This document shows positions 1-7,648 of a DNA stretch of 64,000 nucleotides, one piece after another. The stretch lies in NCBI GenBank assembly GCA_966211955.1, contig CBIHOF010000014.1, positions 62,001 through 126,000 of the forward strand, given 5' to 3'. Below the pieces are notes generated by a model that was given only the letters and a program-made list of their open reading frames with translations, was not told the DNA's origin and did no database searches. The stretch's first letter is position 1. Each line of letters begins with the position of its first letter. The stretch is from Albitalea sp966211955 (GTDB lineage: Bacteria; Pseudomonadota; Gammaproteobacteria; Burkholderiales; Burkholderiaceae_C). The position numbers were made by a program, and so were the translations under genes.

Positions 1-1
1 C

Positions 2-292
2 ACGCCGCGGCGGATTGCGCTGCTGCATTACTCGCCCATCGTGGGGACGGTGGAGGGGGAGCCGGTGGAGATCTTTCCGTTCCTCGGCAGCAGCCGGCTC
101 GAGGACCCGCTGGTGCGCTACCCGGTGGATTGGGTGGTTCACGGCCATGCTCACCGTGGCGCGTTGGAAGGCAAGACGGTGAGCGGTGTGCCGGTTTACA
201 ACGTGGCGAAGCCTTTGCTGCAGCGGATGATGGCTGACAGGCCGCCGTTCAGGGTGCTGGAGGTGGTGGTGGAGGCGGCCGTCGCGGCGTAG
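2..292 (+). CDS. metallophosphoesterase, C-terminal part (5' end outside window)
   Basis: Reading frame open from the first bases to a TAG at 290-292, so the gene starts before the window. The visible 96 residues contain LLHYSPI near the left edge and VHGHAHRG near residue 50; these resemble the late His-bearing metal-binding motifs (H-x-H) of calcineurin-like phosphoesterases of the Icc-related type. Such enzymes hold a di-metal centre and hydrolyse phosphodiester or phosphomonoester bonds; the substrate here cannot be told. The C-terminus is short and soluble-looking, with no membrane segment. The family assignment rests on two motifs only. Confidence 0.65.
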   Translation, partial: TPRRIALLHYSPIVGTVEGEPVEIFPFLGSSRLEDPLVRYPVDWVVHGHAHRGALEGKTVSGVPVYNVAKPLLQRMMADRPPFRVLEVVVEAAVAA

Positions 293-434
293 AGCTCGCG
301 CTGGAACGAGGGCGCTGTTCAAGGCCGCCATTCGCCGAACTGGGCGGGTTTGGCCGCGTTCATCCGCCGCTTGCCCATGGGTGTCAGGCGCGACCATGCG
401 AGGCATACCGCAAGCTGCCCGGAGACCGCGCCCC

Positions 435-1385
435 ATGGACACCAAGACCCGCCCCGAACTCATTGCCGGCGAAGAAGGCGCGCTGCTGCGCCTGCGCGCC
501 TTGCTCGACCATGCGCCGACGGCGATGGCCTTCGTGCGCGGGGGCCGGTTCGAGGTGGTCAGCGATGCGATGAACCACCTGTTCGGGCACGACGAAGGTG
601 CGGGTCTGGCGGGTGGGAGCGTGGCATCGACCCAGGTGTCGCCTGCTGCGCACGCGATGCTCGTCGAGCGTTTGGCCGCAGCCTTTACGGGCGGCCGGCC
701 TCTGGACGAAGAGATCGAATACGTGCGCCGCGACGGCAGCCGCTTCTGGGGCCGTCTGCAGGCGCAACCGGTGCAGTGGAATGCCAAGGACGACGACACG
801 CTGTGGATCGTCGAGGACGTTTCCGTGGCCCGCCAGCAGCGCCTGCAACCGCGCTGGGGCACGCGGCACGACCCGGTGACCGAGCTTGCCAACCGCCGCG
901 AATTCGAGCGTCGAGTGGCCGACCATGTGGGCAGCCAGCGGCGCCTGCCGGTGTCGGTGGTGTGGGTGGACATCGACCACTTCCGCGAGGTGGCGGCGCG
1001 CTTTGATGCGGAGGCTGCGGATCGGTTTCTCTATCTCATCGGCCGTTTGCTGGTGAGCAAGGTGCGGGCGTCGGATGTGGTGGCGCGGATCGAGGCTGAT
1101 CGGTTTGCGGTGCTGCTGCCGGAATGTGATCAGCACTATGCGCAGTTCGTCGGTGAGAAGCTGCGCTCGTCAGTCGCAGGGTATCGGCTGCGCTGGGGTG
1201 TGCAGTCGACCAAGGTGAAGTGCTGCGTGGGGGTGGTGCAGCTGCATCGCTCGCTGGACACGGTGGAATCGGTGCTGGATGCCGCGGCCGAGGCGTGCAA
1301 TCGGGCGAAGGAAGCGGGCGGGGACAGCGTGAGGCTGTTCGTGCCGGAGGCGAGTGGGGATACGCAGATGGCGGGGTTGGATTGA
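435..1385 (+). CDS. PAS domain protein with degenerate GGDEF domain
   Basis: 316 residues from the ATG at 435, which has GGAG about 10 bases upstream; a GTG at 381 in the same frame would add 18 residues. Residues about 18-120 form a PAS sensor domain (LLDHAPTAMAFV, then YVRRDGSRFWGRL). The second half follows the diguanylate cyclase fold: DPVTELANRREF and VVWVDIDHFREV correspond to conserved GGDEF-domain segments, and FAVLLPECD to the strand after the active loop. The loop itself, normally GGDEF or GGEEF, reads IEADRF. Loss of both glycines and the acidic pair predicts no c-di-GMP synthesis, so it is more likely a receptor, scaffold or dead paralogue. No transmembrane segment is visible. Confidence 0.8.
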   Translation: MDTKTRPELIAGEEGALLRLRALLDHAPTAMAFVRGGRFEVVSDAMNHLFGHDEGAGLAGGSVASTQVSPAAHAMLVERLAAAFTGGRPLDEEIEYVRRDGSRFWGRLQAQPVQWNAKDDDTLWIVEDVSVARQQRLQPRWGTRHDPVTELANRREFERRVADHVGSQRRLPVSVVWVDIDHFREVAARFDAEAADRFLYLIGRLLVSKVRASDVVARIEADRFAVLLPECDQHYAQFVGEKLRSSVAGYRLRWGVQSTKVKCCVGVVQLHRSLDTVESVLDAAAEACNRAKEAGGDSVRLFVPEASGDTQMAGLD

Positions 1386-1406
1386 GGCCTCCCCTGGTAA
1401 CGGCGA

Positions 1407-1586
1407 CTAGCCGTGCTTGCCCCCTGAGGCTGTTGACCGACCTGCCTTCGGCATCCGAATCGGCTTCGCCACACCAAGTGCAACGCCGATCTTGTTGGTC
1501 TTCACCGCGGCTGCCTTCAACGCTCGCTTGATTTCGGGCGTGCTCAGCGCGAAGCGTTCTTTGCGATCTTTTGAAGCTTTAGCCAT
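1407..1586 (-). CDS. small basic protein paired with zeta-toxin-like gene
   Basis: A 59-residue ORF beginning MAKASKDRKERFALSTPEIK and ending in a Gly/Lys tail. A GGAG motif lies just upstream of the ATG at 1586. It lies at the 3' end of the broken zeta-like kinase: the ancestral toxin frame can be read through to a stop at 1544-1546, overlapping this gene by about 43 bases, which suggests translational coupling. It is rich in Lys, Ala and Ser with a short predicted helix (EIKRALKAA). I do not recognise the family; a toxin partner such as an antitoxin is suggested by position only. Unlike its neighbour the frame is intact. Confidence 0.5.
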   Translation of the reverse strand: MAKASKDRKERFALSTPEIKRALKAAAVKTNKIGVALGVAKPIRMPKAGRSTASGGKHG

Positions 1587-2171
1587 GAACTCTCCAGAAG
1601 GATTTCGGTGGGTTCGCCTTCCGCGCCGTGTGCTACTTCGGCGGGCAAAGCATCAGTGAGACTCTCGTGGACCACCCAGCTGTTGGCTAGCGGCATGTAG
1701 AGCTCAAACAGATTGATAGCGCTGCGTCCAAATCGTCGCTGAACAACATCGCGCGGAATGTAGTGCCCACCGGTCTCACACGGCGCAAGACGCGGCGATA
1801 CGACTCTGCGGCGGACGGTTGGATGACATAGAAGAGCCGCACCGTATAACCAGCGTCCCGAAGGCGCCGCAGAAATGGCGCAAACGACCGGCTGGACAGT
1901 GTGCTCTCGAAGCCAAACTCATTCCTGCCTCGCTCAGCGCGCGAAGTCGGTGGAGCATGATTCGCCCGGCCTCCATTGCGACGGTCGAGGCATTGGGTCC
2001 CGACAGGCCCTGCGCAATCCGATCAGCATTCACGAACTCGCTGATCCCCATCGCCTGCAGCAGGCCCTCTGCGTAGGTGGTCTTGCCCGCACCGTTTGGC
2101 CTGCCGATGACGACGACGGTGGGAGCAGACTTCCGTGAACGATTGGAAGACTGCGCTTTCACTTGCCCCAA
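1544..2171 (-). pseudogene. zeta-toxin-like P-loop kinase, disrupted by two frameshifts
   Basis: The N-terminal frame starts at a TTG (2171) or GTG (2162) and carries a clear P-loop, GRPNGAGKTT, followed by FVNADRIAQGLSG, the pattern of zeta-toxin/AAA kinases (UDP-sugar or small-molecule kinases of toxin-antitoxin modules). After SEAGMS near 1914-1917 the family continuation (FGFESTLSSRSF) lies in another frame, as if one T were missing. Near 1776-1781 a second single-base loss moves the homologous tail (ETGGHYIPRDVVQRRFGR, then INLFELYMPLANSWVV) into the third frame, ending at 1544. Both breaks were read by hand translation. The gene overlaps the 3' end of glnS by 13 bases. Probably non-functional unless the breaks are sequencing errors. 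Confidence 0.75.
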
Positions 2172-3967
2172 GAATCCTTCAACCCCGTCACCCGATTCAA
2201 CACCGGCTTGCCCCTCACGTGATCCACCCGATCCGCCACGAAGTACCCGTGCCGCTCGAACTGGAACTTCGCGTCCTTCTCCGCTGACAGCAACGAAGGC
2301 TCGACAAACCCCTGCACGACCTTCTTGCTTTGCGGATTCAGCACCGTCAGGAAATCCCGCCCGCCTGCATCTGGCTGCCCTTCAGTGAACAGCCGGTCAT
2401 ACAAGCGAATCTCCGCCGAAATCGCGTCATGCACACCCAGCCAGGTGATCGTCCCCTTGACCTTCACCGCGTCCGCCCCCGGCGTGCCGCTCTTGGTGTC
2501 CGGCACCAGTTTCGCGAGCACGGCCGTCACCGCGCCTGACGCATCCTTCTCCGCCCCGGTGCACTCCACCACATAGCCGTACTTCAGTCGCACCTTGTTC
2601 CCCGGGAACAAGCGGAAGAATCCCTTCGGCGGTACCTCGGCAAAGTCATCGCGTTCGATCCACACCTCCGGCCCCAGGCTGAACTGACGCAAACCAAGCT
2701 CCGGCAGATGCGGATGCGCAGGCGCCGAGCAAGCCTCGCGATGCCCTTCGTTGCCGAACACCTCCGCCCAATTCGTGAGCTTCAGCTTGATCGGGTCCAG
2801 CACCGCCATCGCCCTCGGCGCCTTGCCTTCCAGGTCATCCCGCAGCGCGATGTCCAGCGACGAGTAATCGATCCACCCCCCAGCCTTGCTCACACCACTG
2901 CGCTCAGCCATCAGCTTCAAGCTCTCCGGCGTGTACCCACGCCGGCGCAGGCCGACGAGGGTGGGCATGCGCGGGTCGTCCCAGCCGCTCACATGGCCTT
3001 CGTCCACCAACTGCTTGAGCTTGCGCTTGCTGGTGACGATGTAGGTGAGGTTCAGCCGCGCGAATTCGTACTGCTTGGGCAGCGGGTGCTTGAGCAGTCC
3101 GAGGTCGGCCAGGCGTTCGAGCAGCCAGTCGTAGAAGGGCCGCTGGTCTTCGAACTCGAGCGTGCAGATGCTGTGGGTGATGTTCTCCAGCGCGTCCTCG
3201 ATGGGGTGCGCGTAGGTGTACATCGGGTAGATGCACCACTTGTTGCCGGTGTTGTGGTGCTCCGCATGCTTGATGCGGTAGATGGCCGGGTCCCGCAGGT
3301 TGATGTTGGGGCTGGCCATGTCGATCTTGGCGCGCAGCACCATCGCGCCATCGGCATGCTTGCCGTCGCGCATCTCGCGAAAGCGCGCGAGGTTGGCCTC
3401 GGGCGCGCGGTCGCGGAAGGGGCTGTTGGTGCCGGGCGTGTTGAAGTCGCCGCGGTTGTGGCGCATCTCGTCGGGCGTCTGCTCGTCCACGTAGGCCAGG
3501 CCCGCGCTGATGAGCGCCTCGGCCGCGCGGTACATGAAGTCGAAGTAGTTGCTGGCGTAGTAGAGGTGGCTGGTGCCGTTGGCATTCCAGTCGTAGCCCA
3601 GCCACTTCACCACGTCGATGATGCCGTCGACGTACTCCTGCTCTTCCTTCTCGGGGTTGGTGTCGTCGAAGCGCAGGTGGCCGACGCCGCCGTATTCCTT
3701 GGCCAGGCCAAAGTTGAGCCAGATGCTCTTGGCGTGGCCGATGTGCAAGTAACCGTTGGGCTCGGGCGGGAAGCGGGTGCGGATCTTCGCGGGGTCCGGT
3801 GCGCCCGTGCCTTGTTGCGCTGCATCACCGGGCGCACCGCTCCATTGGCGGCCGGCGTAGGTGCCCTGGGCGAGGTCGCGCTCGATCACCTGGCGCAGGA
3901 AATTGCTGGGCTTGTGGTCGGCCTCGGCGGCACCGGCCGCGGGGGCGTTGTTCTTGGGTGAATTCAT
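2159..3967 (-). CDS. glnS: glutamine--tRNA ligase
   Basis: 602 residues. GlnRS charges tRNA-Gln with glutamine using ATP in the cytoplasm. Class I synthetase signatures are present: PPEPNGYLHIGHAKS at about residues 67-81 (HIGH motif) and VTSKRKLKQLV near residue 310, the GlnRS version of KMSKS. The body has the GlnRS-specific RFDDTNPEKE segment rather than the GltX version, and the C-terminal half is the beta-barrel anticodon-binding region. The ATG at 3967 is the natural start; the first 60 residues are a poorly conserved extension. Length is slightly above the E. coli enzyme (about 554). The 3' end overlaps the start of the broken zeta-like gene. Confidence 0.97.
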   Translation of the reverse strand: MNSPKNNAPAAGAAEADHKPSNFLRQVIERDLAQGTYAGRQWSGAPGDAAQQGTGAPDPAKIRTRFPPEPNGYLHIGHAKSIWLNFGLAKEYGGVGHLRFDDTNPEKEEQEYVDGIIDVVKWLGYDWNANGTSHLYYASNYFDFMYRAAEALISAGLAYVDEQTPDEMRHNRGDFNTPGTNSPFRDRAPEANLARFREMRDGKHADGAMVLRAKIDMASPNINLRDPAIYRIKHAEHHNTGNKWCIYPMYTYAHPIEDALENITHSICTLEFEDQRPFYDWLLERLADLGLLKHPLPKQYEFARLNLTYIVTSKRKLKQLVDEGHVSGWDDPRMPTLVGLRRRGYTPESLKLMAERSGVSKAGGWIDYSSLDIALRDDLEGKAPRAMAVLDPIKLKLTNWAEVFGNEGHREACSAPAHPHLPELGLRQFSLGPEVWIERDDFAEVPPKGFFRLFPGNKVRLKYGYVVECTGAEKDASGAVTAVLAKLVPDTKSGTPGADAVKVKGTITWLGVHDAISAEIRLYDRLFTEGQPDAGGRDFLTVLNPQSKKVVQGFVEPSLLSAEKDAKFQFERHGYFVADRVDHVRGKPVLNRVTGLKDSWGK

Positions 3968-4115
3968 GGGAGCGTCTGGGAGCAGTCGACGGTGCGGAAG
4001 GCCCGTCGCGAAGTGCGGCTGATTCTATCGGCGGGGCCCTGTCTGCAGGCATGTGCGCGATGTTCGCGCGCGCGCTCTTTTGTGGCGCCTAGGGGCCGTT
4101 GCAAGCGCTTCGGGT

Positions 4116-4149
4116 CTGAAACGCTCCTTTACCTTGTAAGACGTTTCAG
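4116..4149. promoter_or_regulatory. inverted repeat CTGAAACG-N18-CGTTTCAG upstream of secreted protein gene
   Basis: Perfect 8-base arms at 4116-4123 and 4142-4149 lie in the 254-base gap between divergent glnS and the exported protein gene at 4222. The 18-base centre is AT-richer than its surroundings. It could be a regulator site for either gene or an RNA hairpin in the leader of the gene at 4222. No promoter hexamers could be assigned with confidence. Confidence 0.35.
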
Positions 4150-4221
4150 GCGTCAACGCCGGGCGCCCGCGCGGGGTTTTGGAAGGCAAGCGCAGAACAT
4201 GCGCTCGAACAGGAGCTCAGC

Positions 4222-4623
4222 ATGAAAAAGCAGATTGCCCTTGCCTTCGCCGCCCTCGGCTGCGTCATGGCCGCCACATCCGCGCAAGCGGGCAGCCGTG
4301 TGTCGTGGTCGGTGGGCATCAATGTGCCGGCCGTGACCACGGTGGTGTCCAGCGGCCCGATGTACGCGCCGGCCCCGGTGGTCTATGCGCCGGCGCCGGT
4401 CTATGTGGAAGAGCCGGTGGTGTACGCGCCGCCCCCGCCGCGGGTGGTGTACCGCCCGGTGCCGGTGGTTTATGGCGCACCGGTGGTGTACGGGCCGAGG
4501 CCAGTGGTCTACGGCGGCTATTACCGCACCGGCTGGCACAACGGCTGGCGTGAGCGGGAGTGGCATGAGCATCACGACCGCGACCATGACCGCGGCTGGG
4601 ACGAGACTCGCCGCCGTCACTGA
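4222..4623 (+). CDS. secreted Val/Tyr/Pro-rich protein with His/Arg-rich tail
   Basis: 133 residues with AGGAG about 8 bases before the ATG. The first 23 residues form a Sec signal peptide (MKKQIALAFAALGCVMAATS, cleavage after AQA). The middle, residues about 48-98, is a low-complexity run of VVYAP and VVYGP-like units; the tail is WHNGW followed by a His/Asp/Arg-rich stretch (EWHEHHDRDHDR). Proteins of this style are common, poorly characterised envelope proteins in Burkholderiales. A metal-binding or surface-interaction role for the His-rich tail is inference. A strong hairpin terminator follows directly, so the gene is probably monocistronic. Confidence 0.8.
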   Translation: MKKQIALAFAALGCVMAATSAQAGSRVSWSVGINVPAVTTVVSSGPMYAPAPVVYAPAPVYVEEPVVYAPPPPRVVYRPVPVVYGAPVVYGPRPVVYGGYYRTGWHNGWREREWHEHHDRDHDRGWDETRRRH

Positions 4624-4656
4624 TCAACGTCATTCAAGAACGCCTCGCTGCAATGA

Positions 4657-4685
4657 ACAAGGGCCCCACTCGGGGCCCTTGTTTC
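4657..4685 (+). terminator. intrinsic terminator after the secreted protein gene
   Basis: Perfect 11-base-pair stem (ACAAGGGCCCC at 4657-4667 with GGGGCCCTTGT at 4672-4682), a 4-base loop and a short T run. It sits 34 bases after the TGA of the gene at 4222. The symmetry would also allow it to act on minus-strand transcripts arriving from 4731. Confidence 0.85.
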
Positions 4686-4730
4686 GTCTGACGCGCCGGC
4701 GCACAGGTCGAGCGCGGCGCGTGAGGTGGC

Positions 4731-5030
4731 TCACTGCTCCAGCCGGCGCATGCGAGCGATCTCTTCCTGCAGCATCTGCCGCCGAAAGCCTTCACCCTGC
4801 AGCGACACGAAGGTCACGAGCCCGTGAATGGCCAGGCCCAGGCCCCAGCCGAGCAGCGGGAACATGTGCCATGCGCCGCCGCCCGTCACCTGGTTGACCA
4901 TGAACAGCCCGCCGTTGACGCAGGCAAATACCAATGCGTGGATGAAGAAGCCGACCTTGCGGCGCACGCGGCGCTCTGCGCGGGCTTCGAGGCTGTAGTC
5001 ATTGCGGGCGTAGTGGCGGCTCATGGTCAT
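4731..5030 (-). CDS. 2TM domain-containing small membrane protein
   Basis: 99 residues. The frame stays open far upstream, but the ATG at 5030 has AAGGAG at the right distance and starts MTMSRHYARNDYSLEARA. A basic cytoplasmic segment (ERRVRRKVGF) is followed by two hydrophobic helices (about residues 24-47 and 55-75) and a charged C-terminal helix (EEIARMRRLEQ). This is the layout of the 2TM family, often found next to, or fused to, LytS-type histidine kinases. Here it lies two genes from a LytTR regulator, which supports a link to that signalling set. Molecular role unknown. Confidence 0.8.
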   Translation of the reverse strand: MTMSRHYARNDYSLEARAERRVRRKVGFFIHALVFACVNGGLFMVNQVTGGGAWHMFPLLGWGLGLAIHGLVTFVSLQGEGFRRQMLQEEIARMRRLEQ

Positions 5031-5065
5031 CTCCTTGGGGTGGGTGTGCAGGGACAAAAACGGTG

Positions 5066-5500
5066 TCAGTGAACGAGGCCCAGCGTGTGCTTCCACAGCA
5101 GGTCGCCGAGGAAGCGTCCGGGCAAGAGGGTGAACAGGCCTGCGACCACGCAGGCGCCGAAGAACATGCGCGTCATCAGCTGGCGGTGGCCGGCGACGTT
5201 GCCGCGGCGGATGCGCCAGATGCCGGTCGGCAGGCCCACGGCCACGAAGGCGGTGAAGGCGTGGATGGGTGTGTAGCCCGCGATGTTGGGCAGGTGGTAG
5301 TCGCGGATGAAGGCGCTGGAGATGGCGACGGTGGCCATCAACCCCACCCAGGTCCAGCCCAGCATCTTGTGGTTGACGGTGCCCTTGCGGCGGCGCATCA
5401 CGACGATGCCGATGACCAGCGCGACCAGTGCGGCAAAGAGGTGCAGCGCGATCAGCGGCCGGGTCTCGATGAGGGTGGCGATGTGTTCCATGGCGCTCAT
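5066..5500 (-). CDS. DUF2306-like membrane protein
   Basis: 144 residues starting at the ATG at 5500 (a second ATG at 5491 is possible). Four hydrophobic helices with conserved features of the DUF2306 type: an early His (LIALHLFAALVAL), KGTVNHKMLGW with a basic-His pair after helix 1, and GHRQLMTRMFFGA before the last helix. The function of the family is unknown; the pattern of intramembrane His residues resembles haem or quinone-binding membrane proteins, but that is inference. It lies 35 bases upstream of the 2TM gene on the same strand and probably shares its transcript. Confidence 0.75.
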   Translation of the reverse strand: MSAMEHIATLIETRPLIALHLFAALVALVIGIVVMRRRKGTVNHKMLGWTWVGLMATVAISSAFIRDYHLPNIAGYTPIHAFTAFVAVGLPTGIWRIRRGNVAGHRQLMTRMFFGACVVAGLFTLLPGRFLGDLLWKHTLGLVH

Positions 5501-5643
5501 CTTCGGCGAGGCAGGCGACCCGCGGAAGGGTCACGCGATGAAACGCGCCACGAGCTGACGAAGCGGCTGCTGTACGACGTGAAATGCAGGCCTGCAATCA
5601 CGATGAAGCGCATTGCCGCGATGCTCGCAAGCAATGCGCCGTG

Positions 5644-6471
5644 TCACATCGCCTTGAACAAGTGCGCGTACATCCGGCTCACGGTCAGCTTGTCATCGTG
5701 CCCACGCAGTGTGAGCGTGACCTTGCCTGCCTCATCCCGCAGCGCCGTGCCGATGGCATCGCAGCGCACGATGGTGCCGCGGTGGATCTGCCAGAAGCGG
5801 TTCGCATCGAGCTGCGGCTGCAGCTCGCGCAGCGAGGTGCGGATGAGGTGCTCGCGCTCGGCAGTGATGACGCGCACGTACTTGTCCGCCGCTTCGAAGT
5901 ACAGCACCTCGTCCACCGGCACCATGTGGATGGCATTGCCCACGCCCGCCTGGATGACCTTGAGCGTGCCTTGCTGCGCCGGTGCCGCGCCGGCCGCGGT
6001 GCCGACGCCGCCTTGCGCGACCAGGCCACGCAGCTGCTGCATCACGTCGTCCAGGCTGGGCGTGCCTGATTGCGGCTGTGCGCGCTGCGCCAGCGCCGCC
6101 TGCAGCCGAGAGCAGGTTTGCGCGAGCCGCTCGGGCAGCACCGGCTTGAGCACGTAGTCCACTGCCGCGCGCTCGAAGGCCTGCAGCGCGTACTGGTCGT
6201 AGGCGGTGACGAAGACGATGAGGGGGAAGGGCCTGGGGGCGTCCTCGGGCCAGTCCTCGGCGATGGCCTGCGCGGCTTCGAGGCCCGTCATGCCGGGCAT
6301 GCGGATGTCGAGGAATAGCAGGTCGGGCTCGAGCGTGAGCGCCTGCTGCACGGCGGCTTCGCCGTGGCCGACGCTGGCGACGATCTTGAGTTCAGGCCAC
6401 AGGCGCTGCAGTTCGGCCTGCAGGTTGGCGGCGAGCAATGGCTCGTCTTCGGCGATGAGGGCGGTGGGCAT
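5644..6471 (-). CDS. LytTR family response regulator
   Basis: 275 residues. Residues 1-125 are a receiver domain: acidic pocket EDE at 8-10, phospho-acceptor Asp in LLFLDIRMPG near residue 55, and the conserved Lys in YVLKPV near 112. A linker rich in Gln/Gly leads to a C-terminal LytTR DNA-binding domain (about 170-275) with EVLYFEAADKYVRV, FWQIHRGTIV and LTVSRMYAHLF, matching the AlgR/LytR pattern. It would bind direct repeats in target promoters after phosphorylation. Its partner kinase is the next gene upstream, 56 bases away on the same strand. Confidence 0.95.
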   Translation of the reverse strand: MPTALIAEDEPLLAANLQAELQRLWPELKIVASVGHGEAAVQQALTLEPDLLFLDIRMPGMTGLEAAQAIAEDWPEDAPRPFPLIVFVTAYDQYALQAFERAAVDYVLKPVLPERLAQTCSRLQAALAQRAQPQSGTPSLDDVMQQLRGLVAQGGVGTAAGAAPAQQGTLKVIQAGVGNAIHMVPVDEVLYFEAADKYVRVITAEREHLIRTSLRELQPQLDANRFWQIHRGTIVRCDAIGTALRDEAGKVTLTLRGHDDKLTVSRMYAHLFKAM

Positions 6472-6527
6472 GGGACGTGATTCTGACGCGTCCGCGGCCT
6501 CGAAGCCCGAGGCTCGGCAAGATGCCT

Positions 6528-7619
6528 TCAGGCCATCGGCACCCGCACCGTCGCCACCACGCCGCCCTTGTCGTCGCCCGCCTCCGCCAGCTCCAGCGAC
6601 GCGTCGTTGCCATGCAGCGTTGAAAGCCGCTCGCGCACATGCTTGAGCCCGAAGTGCGTGCCGCCGGCACCGCTCACGCCCAGGCCAGCACCGGTGTCGC
6701 GCACGCGCAGCACGAGATTGCTGCCTTCGCGCGCTGCGGTCACGATGAGCCGCCCACCATCCACATGCGGCTCCAGGCCGTGCTTGATGGCGTTTTCCAC
6801 CAAGGGCTGCAGCAGCAGCGGCGGCACCATCTGCTCGGCCAGCTCGGGCGGCAGCTCCAGCGATGGCTGCAGCCGGTCACCCATGCGGATCTTCATGAGC
6901 TCGAGGTAGTCCCCGATGCGCGCGAACTCCGCCGACAGCGGATGCGCCCGGGAGCGTGAGGCTTCGAGCGTGGCGCGCAGGAACGCGATCAGCCGGTCGA
7001 GCATGGCCTGGGCGCGCGGCGGGTCCATGCCGATGAGCACGCGCAGGTTGGCCAGTGTGTTGAACAGCATGTGCGGCTCGAGCTGCGATTCGAGCAGCTT
7101 GAGCTGCGTCTCGGCCGCCTGGCGCCGTGCCGTCTGCGCCTGCGCCTCGCTCATCGCGAGCCGCTCCTTCGTGTAGAAGAAGTAGGTCGCGAGGATGCCG
7201 GGGATGAGCGAGAACAGGAGCACCCCCAGCGCCTGGCGGAAGTTGCTGCCGTCGATGATGCCCGGGTCGTGGCGGCCGGTCATCAGATTGGCCAGCGCGT
7301 TGCCGAGGACCGCGCCCGCGAAGGTGCCCACGAGCATCACGGCGATCATCCACTTCCAGCCCGGCCAGTGGCCGAACTTGGTGTTGTCGCGGTCGTTGCG
7401 GTGCACCCAGCGCGCGGCGAGGATGCGCCCCGCATCGATGAAGAACCAGCAGCCCAGCGTGTAGCTCGTCGCGTAGGCGAGGGTGAACATCGGGTTGGTG
7501 TTGTACAGGCCGCTGATGACCAGCGCGACGATGCAGGAGATGAGCACGCTCCTCAACCCGCGCATGGCAAAGCCGGGGCGCTTGGCAGGCGGGCGGGCTG
7601 GGGATGTCTCGGTGAGCAT
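6528..7619 (-). CDS. LytS/YehU-type sensor histidine kinase
   Basis: 363 residues from the ATG at 7619; the frame is open further upstream but that region overlaps the next gene. Four hydrophobic segments lie in residues about 20-165, then a coiled-coil (SEAQAQTARRQAAETQLKLL) leads into the His_kinase domain with LEPHMLFNTLANLRVL, whose His is the expected phospho-acceptor, and an HATPase domain with LVENAIKHGLEPH and GAGLGV-like nucleotide-binding motifs. It should phosphorylate the LytTR regulator encoded just downstream. The sensed signal is unknown; no large periplasmic domain is present, so the membrane bundle itself is the likely sensor. Confidence 0.93.
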   Translation of the reverse strand: MLTETSPARPPAKRPGFAMRGLRSVLISCIVALVISGLYNTNPMFTLAYATSYTLGCWFFIDAGRILAARWVHRNDRDNTKFGHWPGWKWMIAVMLVGTFAGAVLGNALANLMTGRHDPGIIDGSNFRQALGVLLFSLIPGILATYFFYTKERLAMSEAQAQTARRQAAETQLKLLESQLEPHMLFNTLANLRVLIGMDPPRAQAMLDRLIAFLRATLEASRSRAHPLSAEFARIGDYLELMKIRMGDRLQPSLELPPELAEQMVPPLLLQPLVENAIKHGLEPHVDGGRLIVTAAREGSNLVLRVRDTGAGLGVSGAGGTHFGLKHVRERLSTLHGNDASLELAEAGDDKGGVVATVRVPMA

Positions 7620-7648
7620 CGCCGATTCTGGCTCAGGTGCGTCCAGGC

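Noticed and set aside
2708..3961. Long open frame on the plus strand opposite glnS.
   Set aside because: It is a GC-rich shadow of glnS with a Val/Ala/His-rich, repetitive product and no own start signal.
5063..6157. Long plus-strand frame opposite the DUF2306 gene and LytTR regulator.
   Set aside because: Shadow of the minus-strand genes; the product has no family features.
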